From the NCBI GenBank assembly GCA_023423895.1, contig JAFAER010000011.1:62001-126000 (forward strand): 64,000 bases of DNA, in the 5' to 3' direction. The notes under the pieces are model-generated. The model had not been told where the DNA came from. It did no database searches and worked only from the letters and a program-made list of their open reading frames with translations. Every line of letters begins with the position of its first letter. Within the stretch, counting starts at the first letter, position 1. Of this stretch, positions 53,401 through 60,332 are shown piece by piece. The position numbers and the translations under genes were made by a program. The stretch comes from Pseudomonadota bacterium. GTDB lineage: Bacteria > Myxococcota_A > Polyangia > Polyangiales > Polyangiaceae.

Positions 53401-54971
53401 ACCTCGCCGAGACTTCGCTCGCGCGCGGCGTGTCTGCGGCGATCGTCGCGCGCCACCTCGTGAAGGGCGACGCGGTCGAGCGTGCAGCGGGGTTCTATCT
53501 GGAGGCCGCGAACGCCGCTCGCAACGGGTATCAGACGCAGCTCGCGATCCGGTACTACCTGCGGGCGGCGCAATACCTGCCCGAGGGTGATCTCCGGAAG
53601 CTCGGCGCATACGAGGCGCTCGAGGCGCAGTTCCGTGTGCTCGGTCGGAAGGCGGAGCGCGTGCGCCACCTCGAGCACCTGCGACGGACAGCGAAGCTCA
53701 TCGCGACCCCGCGCGCGGCCTGCCTCGCGCTCCTGCGCACCGCTCGCTACGACCTCGACGAGGGCCGTCTCGCGCACGGCCTTCCGGTGGCGAAGACCGC
53801 TGCGAGCGTCGCCCACTCGGCGGCGTATCCGAGCTTCGAGATCGAGGCGGAGCTGCTCGTGAGCGAGCTCGCTCGAGAGCTCGGCGACGTCCAGGGTGCG
53901 CTTGCGGCGAGCGACCGGGCGCTCGCGGCGTGCAATCCGACCGTGAACCCGACCGTGCCCGCGCGCATGCGTGCCGACGTCTTGCGCACGCGCGGCGTGC
54001 TCCTCCGCCGTGTCGGACGCGTGCGCGAGGCGGTCGACACCTACGTCGAGGCGATCGCCGTCTTCCGCAAGGGCGGAGCACGGCGCGCCGAGGCGCGTGC
54101 GAAGAACGCCCTCGCCTACGCGATGTTCGTGCAGGGCCGCTACGAAGACGCCATCGCGCTCGCGCTCGAGTCGATCCGCATCGACCTGTCGATCGGGGGC
54201 CGCTTCCAGCTGGCGAAGACGCTCACGAACATCGGGCACTCGTACGCGCGCCTCGGAGACATGCCACGCGCGCAGGCGTACCTCCGTCGCGCCCGTGACG
54301 CCCACGAACGTTACGGTGACCAGGACGGACGCGCCGACACGCTCCTCGTCTCCGCGGAGGTGATGCTGGAGCTCGGCGATGTAGAAGGCGCCGAAGCCCA
54401 CATCAAGGAGGGCGCGCAGATCGCGCAGATCACGGGTAACGCGTACGACATCACGCACGCGGCCGTCGTCGGCGGTGCGCTCGCGCGCTATCGACGAGAC
54501 GCACCGATGGCGATTCACAACGCTCTGTCCGCGCGCCGATCGGCGGAACAGCAAGCTCTCGTCGCCTACCACTTCTACGCGATGGCGGTCGAAGCGGCGG
54601 CCCGCGTCGATGCCGGCGAGGTCCATGCGGCGACGCTGCTCGCAACGACGGCGCTCGGAGCCGTCGAGGCGCTCCAGGGTTGCGAGTACGGGCTCGAGAT
54701 CCGCGTGCTCTGCGCCGATGCGCTGAAACGAGCGGCGTCACCGCAAGCCCCGCAGGCGCGGCAGAAAGCGGTCGACTACGCGGCCGCCCTCATGGGCACG
54801 ATCCGCGACGCGCGCCTGAAACGGCGCTTCGCCGAGCGGCCGCTGGTGACGACGCTCTTCGACGATACGCCGATGCCGGAGCGCTCGGGACGGACCGACG
54901 ATTCGTCACCGATGATGGGCGGCCGTGCGTCCTCCTCCCGTGGCCGTCTCGGCGAGAGCAGCTCGCGCTGA
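50436..54971 (+). CDS. Ser/Thr kinase - cyclase-like - AAA ATPase - TPR protein
   Basis: 1511-residue multidomain signalling protein. Kinase domain at ~15-290: GSGGMAEVFLAK, Lys49, HRDVSPQN with Asp156 and DFG with Asp174, all intact. A Pro-rich linker leads to ~385-575, which resembles a degenerate class III nucleotide cyclase domain (RHVAIVTLRLIAGGEG, ASDAAWLAVETHEAL, GTTWVAGGVYRQV). A P-loop ATPase domain follows with Walker A GELGIGKT (635-642) and Walker B LVFVVDGLQWAD, then TPR-like repeats to ~1450 (ALAYAMFVQGRYEDAIALAL). This order is known from myxobacterial and streptomycete adenylate cyclase/kinase relatives. No membrane helix is seen. Activator and targets unknown. Confidence 0.9.
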   Translation: MPAPRSAALIPPQIAQFEIVRRLGSGGMAEVFLAKKRGAEGTYKVVVVKRILPDYTTSRRFRSMFIDEAQLATRLNHPNVVQVYEFSNEGDEGHILAMEYVEGCDLGHLMSAAKSTATRIPPWVAAWIIAEAAKGLHYAHEKRDEGGAPLDIVHRDVSPQNVLLSYEGVVKIADFGIASARLVDEEAGVLKGKFGYMSPEQARGEKVDRRSDLYSLGVILWECLTARPLHGGLGGEALLDIVRSGKIEPPSTYRRDLPEELETMVMKLLAPSREDRFASGRDVAAAVARAMLVRQVLVDGAALEQTIAELVPREGPALKSSEVPPPYLPEHHTQAAAPVALAQGDVGPGSRVSGNSVPPPSLPPGASKSTPPGSPSKRPDAREVRHVAIVTLRLIAGGEGRALDETERRTLARALERSRSMLGDMAYKRGMRWVWTGDFEARAIAGLGSKPAKAASDAAWLAVETHEALQGIADDLPSPVGTSLSIVRGIASGTRDPEGNLVRYVLHDPVTYLADVLARATPIGTTWVAGGVYRQVRRDFRWRDAPTLDLHRPDVAVVQNLPPTMRIYTLERSLSREEKAQEQANAQNDLIGRDAEKAELQAAYHAAVGAPYALDARQDRSSGSTGAVTARVVVGELGIGKTALVATFLEELPPNARVVRTECSPVRIEVPYSTLADLVRDAVGASGDESYEDMALLIARAGGGSAGGDEDSPMVARLAEIAANQQQQQQQGSEDEDAHYRKKLLVSGVRHLVAALALEQPLVFVVDGLQWADKPSLDLLAELLKQQDPLPVLAVLVTRPDDRVANLLEGKVRIELHGLTSEEQIRLVAARLNVREGVRQVCAELMPRVGGNPFYLLEMVDALLERGVLEIRDDELVREGGGELDSMGLPSTLEQLLADRIHELPGSERVIVDWLAIAGGPLGLADLAKLNTRSSLRASEDAIMRLCARGLCDRKGDVLDFRHPLTRDVAYATLDSTTRSRMHRSLGQHLAETSLARGVSAAIVARHLVKGDAVERAAGFYLEAANAARNGYQTQLAIRYYLRAAQYLPEGDLRKLGAYEALEAQFRVLGRKAERVRHLEHLRRTAKLIATPRAACLALLRTARYDLDEGRLAHGLPVAKTAASVAHSAAYPSFEIEAELLVSELARELGDVQGALAASDRALAACNPTVNPTVPARMRADVLRTRGVLLRRVGRVREAVDTYVEAIAVFRKGGARRAEARAKNALAYAMFVQGRYEDAIALALESIRIDLSIGGRFQLAKTLTNIGHSYARLGDMPRAQAYLRRARDAHERYGDQDGRADTLLVSAEVMLELGDVEGAEAHIKEGAQIAQITGNAYDITHAAVVGGALARYRRDAPMAIHNALSARRSAEQQALVAYHFYAMAVEAAARVDAGEVHAATLLATTALGAVEALQGCEYGLEIRVLCADALKRAASPQAPQARQKAVDYAAALMGTIRDARLKRRFAERPLVTTLFDDTPMPERSGRTDDSSPMMGGRASSSRGRLGESSSR

Positions 54972-54996
54972 ACCGCACGACGGCGCGCGCTGCGGT

Positions 54997-55689
54997 TCAC
55001 TCTGCGCGAAGCGATACGTCGTCGACGACGAAGCAGCCTTGGGCGTCCTTGGCCGCGAGCTCGATTTCCAGGCGCGTATGTGTCGTCTTCTCGAGCGTCA
55101 CGGTGTCTCCGATGACCGCCCATGCGTCGTCGGGTGCGGGGTGTGACGTCGGTGGCGGCGACAACTTCATGCCGTCGTCAGTCATCGGACTGAGCTTCAT
55201 CGACATGCCGGTCGGTCTCTCTGTTCCTGGCACGGCAGCGATCCAGGCTCCGAAGCGGTACTTGGACGAAGTGAGCGACCCCGTCGTCGAATACACGATG
55301 CGGGCGGGGCTCGCCCCGGTCGGGCAGACCTTGCACGCTCCACCGTCGCGCCCGCTCGACGTGTGGGTCATGACCGCGTTGGCGGTAACCCAGCCCGAGC
55401 AGTCCTGATCGAACCCGGCATTCCCGAGCACGTTGCCCGGATCCCCTGCGGCATCTTCCACCGTGGCGTCGGCGTCGTCGTCGTCGCCGGCATCGTGGTC
55501 GCTCGCTCCGTCGTCGTCATCGTCGGACGGTGAGGTGATGCTTCCGTCGCTCGTGCCTGCCTCGGTCGGTGGGGCACTCTCGGATGCGCTGCCGAAGTCG
55601 GAGCACGCGAGGAAGACCGGCGCGACAGCGAGCAGGCCCAACGGCAGAACGGAAACGACGAGCCTGCGTTCGACGCCCGAGCGAGCCAT
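54997..55689 (-). CDS. Lipoprotein with acidic linker and carbohydrate-binding-like domain
   Basis: 230-residue lipoprotein (lipobox FLAC, Cys29). A ~50-residue linker made almost entirely of Asp, Ala, Thr, Ser and Gly (DDDDDGASDHDAGDDDD) leads to a beta-rich domain of ~150 residues (VLGNAGFDQDCSGWV, SSKYRFGAWIAAVPG, HTRLEIELAAKDAQGCFVVDDVSL). The pattern fits a jelly-roll carbohydrate-binding module (CBM4/9-like) displayed on the surface. The ligand is unknown. It sits 26 bases after the big kinase gene in convergent orientation; a 10-bp tandem array lies directly upstream of its start. Confidence 0.82.
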   Translation of the reverse strand: MARSGVERRLVVSVLPLGLLAVAPVFLACSDFGSASESAPPTEAGTSDGSITSPSDDDDDGASDHDAGDDDDADATVEDAAGDPGNVLGNAGFDQDCSGWVTANAVMTHTSSGRDGGACKVCPTGASPARIVYSTTGSLTSSKYRFGAWIAAVPGTERPTGMSMKLSPMTDDGMKLSPPPTSHPAPDDAWAVIGDTVTLEKTTHTRLEIELAAKDAQGCFVVDDVSLRAE

Positions 55690-55710
55690 GAGCTCGAGCG
55701 TAGCTCAAAC

Positions 55711-55757
55711 GAGGGCGGACGAGGGCGGACGAGGGCAGACGAGGGCGGACGAGGGCA
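55711..55757. repeat. 10-bp tandem repeat, about five copies
   Basis: GAGGGCGGAC repeated from 55711 to 55750 with one change (GAGGGCAGAC at 55731), plus a partial copy to 55757. It starts 22 bases upstream of the lipoprotein start codon, within its likely promoter or leader, so a change of copy number could alter expression (phase-variation-like). Confidence 0.85.
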
Positions 55758-55902
55758 TCGGACGCGGCCGCCCCGGCGAAGCGATCCGCGACCCGCACAT
55801 CTGCGGCTTGCCCAACGATCGGCCGTACGGGCTAAACTGGTCGAGAGGTCAACGCGCAGGGTCACTGGGACCCGCAGCCAAGGAAGAACGACACCCCATT
55901 CA

Positions 55903-57189
55903 ATGACGACGACGGCCAAGAACAAGCCGAGTCGCCGCACTGCCATGATCCTGTCGGGAGGTGGTGCGCGCGGCGCGTACGAGGTGGGGGTCCTCTGGTA
56001 CATCTTCGACGATCTCTCGCGCATGCGAGGGGCCCCGCCGAAGATCGACATCCTTTGCGGCACGAGCGTGGGCGCGATCAACGCCTGTTATCTCGCGGCG
56101 CACCTGACCGATCCCGTTCTCGGCATGCGCCGGCTCGTGCATCTGTGGAGCGAGCTCCAGATCACGCGCGTGCTCGGCTTCGGCCCGAGGCAGTTCGTCG
56201 GGATCCCGCGCGTCCTGCTCGGCGGCGGCGACGGCACGGGCTTCTTCGACGTGCGGCCGATGGCGGAGCTCGTACAGCGCGAGATCAGCTGGCGAGCGCT
56301 CGCTCGCGCCCTCCGTCGCAAGCAGCTTCGCGCGCTCACCGTCTCCACGACCGAGGTCGCAACGGGCCGGACGGTGGTCTTCATGCAGACCGCGCCGGAC
56401 GTCGAGATCCCGCGAACGGCCCCGCCGCGCACGCTGTTCCGCTCCGATCACATCGGACCGCACCATGCGCTCGCGAGCGCAGCGATCCCGCTGCTCTTCC
56501 CGCCGGTGCGCATCGACGACGAGCTGTACCTCGACGGAGGTCTCCGTCAGAACACGCCGATCGCGCCGGCGCTTCGCCTCGGCGCGACGCACATCTTCGC
56601 CATCGGAAGCTCGCGCGAGTTCAAGGGCGTACGCGCACACGAGGGCGCTCGCGACGTGAAGGCACCCGGCGCCGCGTTTCTGCTCGGCAAGGTGCTGAAC
56701 GCGTTTTTGCTCGACCATGTCGACGTCGACCTCGAGCTCCTCACGCGCCTGAACAACGTCATCCGCGACGGGACGAACCACTACGGACCGGAGTTCCTCG
56801 ACGTGATGTCGAAGGAGGCGCACAAGCGCAACGCGCCCGCGTATCGGTACGTCGACGCGTTCACGCTGCGCCCGACGGAGGACATGGGCAAGCTCGCGAG
56901 CGATCATGTCCGAAGGGGCAAGCTGATCGGGAATCCGTTTCTGACGAAGCGGCTCTTGAACGCGCTCGACATCGGCGTCGGCGACGAGGCAGACCTCGCG
57001 AGCTACCTGCTCTTCGACGGTCACTTCTGCCGGCAGCTCATCGAGATGGGACGCGCAGACGCGCACGCTCATCGCGACGAGATCCTCGCGTTCTTCGGCG
57101 ATGCGGACGATGACGGTGGCACGACGCTCGAGTCCGAGGATTCGGGCATCTGGGACAAGCCGTCGTTGACGCTCCCGATCGGAACGTGA
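55903..57189 (+). CDS. Patatin-like phospholipase
   Basis: 428-residue lipid acyl hydrolase of the patatin family. The oxyanion motif GGGARGAYE lies at 19-27, the nucleophile Ser55 in GTSVGAI, and the catalytic-dyad Asp in LYLDGGLRQNTPI. The Ser-Asp dyad is complete, so it should cleave acyl chains from phospholipids or related lipids. No signal peptide or lipobox is visible; it is cytosolic or secreted by another route. A C-terminal ~140-residue extension beyond the core domain is not assigned. It stands alone between two lipoprotein genes. AAGGAAG lies about 14-20 bases before the ATG, a weak site. Confidence 0.9.
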   Translation: MTTTAKNKPSRRTAMILSGGGARGAYEVGVLWYIFDDLSRMRGAPPKIDILCGTSVGAINACYLAAHLTDPVLGMRRLVHLWSELQITRVLGFGPRQFVGIPRVLLGGGDGTGFFDVRPMAELVQREISWRALARALRRKQLRALTVSTTEVATGRTVVFMQTAPDVEIPRTAPPRTLFRSDHIGPHHALASAAIPLLFPPVRIDDELYLDGGLRQNTPIAPALRLGATHIFAIGSSREFKGVRAHEGARDVKAPGAAFLLGKVLNAFLLDHVDVDLELLTRLNNVIRDGTNHYGPEFLDVMSKEAHKRNAPAYRYVDAFTLRPTEDMGKLASDHVRRGKLIGNPFLTKRLLNALDIGVGDEADLASYLLFDGHFCRQLIEMGRADAHAHRDEILAFFGDADDDGGTTLESEDSGIWDKPSLTLPIGT

Positions 57190-57213
57190 TCGCGACCTGC
57201 CGAGGCGTCAGCC

Positions 57214-57681
57214 TCACGTGCACTGGCCGTTGACGCAAACGTTGGAGCAGCAAGCGCTCTGCGAAAGGGCCGTGCAGGAGCCACCTGCCGGCATGCAGCA
57301 GAGCCCGAGTTGGCAGACGAGCGCGGGCGTGCTCGCGCAGCAGTCCGAGGGAGAGTCGCAGAGCTTGTTCGGCCCGGAGCATGGGGTGCAGACGGCGGCG
57401 AGGCACGCTTCCCCCGGCTGGCAGCATCCGCCGTCCGGCAAGCAGGGCGTGCACGTGACGGCCCCGTCCGGCGTGGACGAGTCGACGGTACCGTCCGGCG
57501 CGGATGAGCTCCCGTCATCCCCCGTCGCGTCTTTGGTTGCGGGACCGCCGCTGTCGGACCCGAGGCCGGCCTCCGGCAGCACCCCTTCTGGACCGAGCTC
57601 GTCGGGAGGCAACTGGCGTCCGCAGGCGGCGATCACGCCGAAGACGAACGTCGCCAACAGCGCCGAACGCTTGCCCCTCAT
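57214..57681 (-). CDS. Small, extremely cysteine-rich lipoprotein
   Basis: 155-residue lipoprotein (lipobox VIAAC, Cys20). After a Gly/Asp/Ser/Thr-rich linker, the last ~80 residues carry 18 cysteines in repeated clusters such as CTPCLPDGGCCQPGEAC, KLCDSPSDCCAS, LCCMPAGGSC and ACCSNVCVNGQC. The CC/CxxC spacing resembles knottin or dickkopf-type small disulfide domains and recurring myxobacterial surface proteins. It is likely exported and disulfide-bonded on the outer membrane. Function unknown. The frame extends far upstream as an accidental open frame; the lipobox fixes the real start. Confidence 0.8.
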   Translation of the reverse strand: MRGKRSALLATFVFGVIAACGRQLPPDELGPEGVLPEAGLGSDSGGPATKDATGDDGSSSAPDGTVDSSTPDGAVTCTPCLPDGGCCQPGEACLAAVCTPCSGPNKLCDSPSDCCASTPALVCQLGLCCMPAGGSCTALSQSACCSNVCVNGQCT

Positions 57682-57826
57682 GAAGACAGCATAGCCCAAG
57701 CCTCGGCTCGTGCTCGGCCCACGCCAAGAACGGCCGCGCGGGAACAAAGCTCGAGGGGGCGAGGTTCTGGGCCCGTTCATGCAATGCTCGTCGAACATGG
57801 GCCGTGCCCGAACCCCGAGCTCCGTG

Positions 57827-58435
57827 ATGGCGGTGCCGAACGAGTCCCGAACCGCGCCGTGGGGGGTTGCTCGCCGCGCGCGTCGAGGCAGCGTCGTCGT
57901 CTCGGCGGCGACCATCGCGCTTGTCGCGCTCCTGCTCGTCGGATGCGATCGAAAGAGCTCGAACGGAGAGCCGGAGGAGACGGCGGCTTCGACGTCGTCC
58001 GCGGCGGCCTCCGCCAGGCTGGGCGCGCCCGCCGCCGCCGCCGTGGTCGAAGAGAAGGTCGAGGTGCCGGAGGTGCGTGTCCGGCCGGACGGCGACACGA
58101 CCGTGCGTGTCACCTGGGTCACCCCGAAGGGCACGACCGTCAACGACGACGCGCCATTCCGCGTTCGCTGGAACCGGAGCGACGGACTCGCCGATGCCCC
58201 GAACGACGTCAAGGCGACGGGTAGCTCGGTGAAGAACGGCTTCAAGGTGAAGGTCCGCCCGATGCCGGGCGCTCCGAACGCGACGCTCGACGGCGAGATC
58301 AACATCGTCGTCTGCGACGACGTCACGCATAGCGTCTGCGTGCCCGTGCGCCGGTCCGTCGAGCTCGGATTCGTCGCCGTGAAGGACGCGTCCGAAGAGG
58401 CGACCGTCGCGATCCCGCTGCCTGCCGCGAAGTGA
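57827..58435 (+). CDS. Small lipoprotein of unknown function
   Basis: 202-residue lipoprotein with lipobox LLLVGC (Cys40) after an unusually long basic N-region, which makes the start uncertain (ATG 57797 and 57710 are also in frame; no good ribosome site). After a Ser/Ala-rich linker comes a beta-rich domain of ~140 residues (VEVPEVRVRPDGDTTVRVTW, APFRVRWNRSDG) with a Cys pair late in the chain (VVCDDVTHSVCV). No family recognised. It is divergent from the Cys-rich lipoprotein gene and convergent with the STAND-type gene, with no clear functional link. Confidence 0.7.
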   Translation: MAVPNESRTAPWGVARRARRGSVVVSAATIALVALLLVGCDRKSSNGEPEETAASTSSAAASARLGAPAAAAVVEEKVEVPEVRVRPDGDTTVRVTWVTPKGTTVNDDAPFRVRWNRSDGLADAPNDVKATGSSVKNGFKVKVRPMPGAPNATLDGEINIVVCDDVTHSVCVPVRRSVELGFVAVKDASEEATVAIPLPAAK

Positions 58436-58445
58436 GCGTCGCGAG

Positions 58446-59534
58446 CTACGTCTCGTCCGAGAGCCGCGCGAGGAGCCGTTCGACGCGCAACATGCCGTCC
58501 AGCTCGGAGCTCCGATGGGCCTGGTCCATCGCGGCGAACAGATGCGTCTGCTCCGTGAGGATCCGTTCGGGATGACGTTCCAGGAGGCCGACGTAATGCT
58601 CGAAGACCCGTTCCGGAATCGGCTTCGTCCGCTTCTGCACCGCGTAGCGCACGACCGCGTGGACCGTGTAGCGGGCCGGCGCCGCCTCCTGCACGAGGTG
58701 CCACCGCTCGAGGGCAGCGATCGCTGCACCAGCTTTCGCCGGCGGGACTCGGGCGAGCGTCGCGAGTGAGTCGCGGTCGACGTTGTCTCCCTCGATGTGT
58801 GCGAGCACACCGAGCATTCGCCGACTCTCGCTCGACAAACGCTGCCACGCCCAGTCGACGAGGAGAGCCACCTCGGGCAGGTCGTCTTCGTGAGCGATCA
58901 CCCGCACGGTGCCGATCCCGTGCTCGTCGAGGAACCGAGCGAGGGCTTCCACCGTGACGGCCCTCGAGCCGACGAGCGCATCGGCGATGTCCAGGGCCAG
59001 CGGAGAGAAGCGGAGCCGTCGCGTCAGCTCGGCGACGCGCGGGAATGCCGTGCGGCCCGAGGTCGCCATCGGCGCGGTGACGGGGAACACGAGGACGCCC
59101 CCGAGTAGACAGCGCCGTGCGGTGATGACGAACGTGGCCTTCGTCGACGACAGCGCGTCGAGCAGGCGAGCCATCGCGGCGTCGTCTTCGTGGTTGTCGA
59201 GCACGACCAGACGCTCTTCTCGCGACAGGAACGCACGCAGGCCGTGGACCGCCTGGTGCCGGTCGCGCGTCGTCCCGAAGCGGAGCGCCAGCATCTCGAG
59301 CAATGTCCGGAAGTCCCAAGCGCCCACGCGGAACCAGTGCAGCCGCCCGGCGAAGCGCCTCGACACGCGGTACGCGACGGCGGCGGCGAGCATCGACTTT
59401 CCGCTGCCCCCGGAGCCCACGAGTGCCAGGCGTGTCGGCGCGGCCGTCTCGATGGCCTTCGACAGGGTCGCGAGCTCCGCCGAGCGGCCCTTGAGGCCGC
59501 GCGGGCGCGGCGGAAAAAGGCCAGGCGCGATCAT
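58446..59534 (-). CDS. Small STAND/NB-ARC-type NTPase without sensor repeats
   Basis: 362-residue P-loop NTPase. Walker A is GSGGSGKS (40-47), Walker B LVVLDNHEDD, with a TARR sensor (FVITARRC) and a later SPLALDIADAL segment matching the GLPLAL motif of NB-ARC proteins. A winged-helix-like region follows (DWAWQRLSSESRRMLGVLAH) and ends with a short helical tail. STAND proteins usually carry a large repeat sensor (TPR, WD40, LRR) and an effector; both are missing, so this is a minimal core. It may form a switch with partner proteins. The VOC-fold gene lies 34 bases upstream on the same strand. Confidence 0.8.
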   Translation of the reverse strand: MIAPGLFPPRPRGLKGRSAELATLSKAIETAAPTRLALVGSGGSGKSMLAAAVAYRVSRRFAGRLHWFRVGAWDFRTLLEMLALRFGTTRDRHQAVHGLRAFLSREERLVVLDNHEDDAAMARLLDALSSTKATFVITARRCLLGGVLVFPVTAPMATSGRTAFPRVAELTRRLRFSPLALDIADALVGSRAVTVEALARFLDEHGIGTVRVIAHEDDLPEVALLVDWAWQRLSSESRRMLGVLAHIEGDNVDRDSLATLARVPPAKAGAAIAALERWHLVQEAAPARYTVHAVVRYAVQKRTKPIPERVFEHYVGLLERHPERILTEQTHLFAAMDQAHRSSELDGMLRVERLLARLSDET

Positions 59535-59568
59535 CGCGGCGACCCGAAAGGTAGCCGCCCCCGGAAAG

Positions 59569-59910
59569 TCACTTCGACTGAACGAGCGAGAGCTGATTCG
59601 CGTCGAGATCGCGGAACCGCGCGAGCACCGCGTCGTCCGTACGCTCGATCGTGAACGTGACGCCGCGGTTCTCGTAGATGGCGATCGCTTCGTCGATCGT
59701 CACCTTCGGGTAGAGCAGTACGGTCGGACCCGGCGTCGCCCCCGGCGTGTCGCCCTTGCGGAGGGCGATGTGAAAGCCCTCGCCGGCGTCGATGACCGCA
59801 GTTCCGTCCTTCTGCTCCTCGACGAGCTTCATCCCGAGCGTCTCGATGTAGAAGCGCACTGCGCGCGCCACATCGGTCACGTTCAGGACGACCGCTCCGC
59901 CGCGGATCAT
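59569..59910 (-). CDS. Glyoxalase/VOC-fold protein
   Basis: 113-residue protein of the vicinal-oxygen-chelate fold, with VVLNVTDVARAVRFYIETLGMKLV at the start (split by the first beta-alpha unit) and FRDLDANQLSLVQ at the end. Members include glyoxalase I, ring-cleaving dioxygenases and antibiotic-binding proteins; metal-binding residues are not clear enough to choose. It begins 4 bases after the stop of the upstream UvrD-tail-like gene, so the two may be co-transcribed. Function unknown beyond fold. Confidence 0.8.
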   Translation of the reverse strand: MIRGGAVVLNVTDVARAVRFYIETLGMKLVEEQKDGTAVIDAGEGFHIALRKGDTPGATPGPTVLLYPKVTIDEAIAIYENRGVTFTIERTDDAVLARFRDLDANQLSLVQSK

Positions 59911-59913
59911 CGG

Positions 59914-60198
59914 TCAGGCCTGCCCGTGCCCGAGCTTCTTCTTCCCGTCCTGGAAGAGGATCTCGACGCGTGCGGTGTCGGCATCGACGACGACGCCTTT
60001 GCCGAACTTCGTGTGAGCGATGAGCTGACCCTTGGAGAAGCGTTGGGAGAGAACGTACGGGACGAACGCGTCGTCGGGTTTCCCGTCGACCTGTTCTTCC
60101 CAAGACTTCTCCGGCTCGGCCGGCTTCGCCCAGAAGTCCGTGTCCGTGTCCTTGTCGCGGCCCCCCGGCCCGCGCTGCTTGGTGCGCTTCATCGACAT
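59914..60198 (-). CDS. Small protein with UvrD-tail (Tudor-like) module
   Basis: 94-residue protein. A charged, low-complexity N-terminal ~45 residues is followed by a ~45-residue module (RFSKGQLIAHTKFGKGVVVD, VEILFQDGKKKL) that matches the Tudor-like C-terminal domain of UvrD/PcrA helicases, which binds RNA polymerase. A longer protein with the same C-terminal module is at 17776-18519. Here the module is nearly the whole protein, so it could act as a small RNA-polymerase or DNA-repair adaptor; that is inference. It is divergent from the DNA ligase gene, which is consistent with a repair context. Confidence 0.75.
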   Translation of the reverse strand: MSMKRTKQRGPGGRDKDTDTDFWAKPAEPEKSWEEQVDGKPDDAFVPYVLSQRFSKGQLIAHTKFGKGVVVDADTARVEILFQDGKKKLGHGQA

Positions 60199-60306
60199 GC
60201 TGAGGACCCTCTTCTACCAGAGCGCGGGGGGCAGCGCATCACGCGTTGGTGGCGGCCTTGCAAGGGGGCCGTTACCTCGAGGGCGGGCTCTTCCCCAGGC
60301 GGTCCT

Positions 60307-60330
60307 CGGACGGACTAGATTGGCCGTCCG
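60307..60330. promoter_or_regulatory. Inverted repeat just before ligA start
   Basis: CGGACGG (60307-60313) and CCGTCCG (60324-60330), perfect 7-bp arms with a 10-base spacer, ending two bases before the ATG at 60333. No ribosome site is visible, so the hairpin or a protein bound here could limit ligA translation or transcription. Confidence 0.35.
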
Positions 60331-60332
60331 AA

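Noticed and set aside
48843..54626. A 1927-codon open frame on the minus strand opposite the sulfite-oxidase-like and large kinase genes
   Set aside because: It is antisense to two genes with clear domain motifs. Its product is almost wholly Arg, Glu, Val, Leu and Asp with no motif, as expected for the mirror frame of GC-rich coding DNA.
57682..59319. Long 5' extension of the Cys-rich lipoprotein frame
   Set aside because: The lipobox start at 57681 is convincing and the extension runs antisense to the lipoprotein gene at 57827 and in the wrong frame of the STAND gene.
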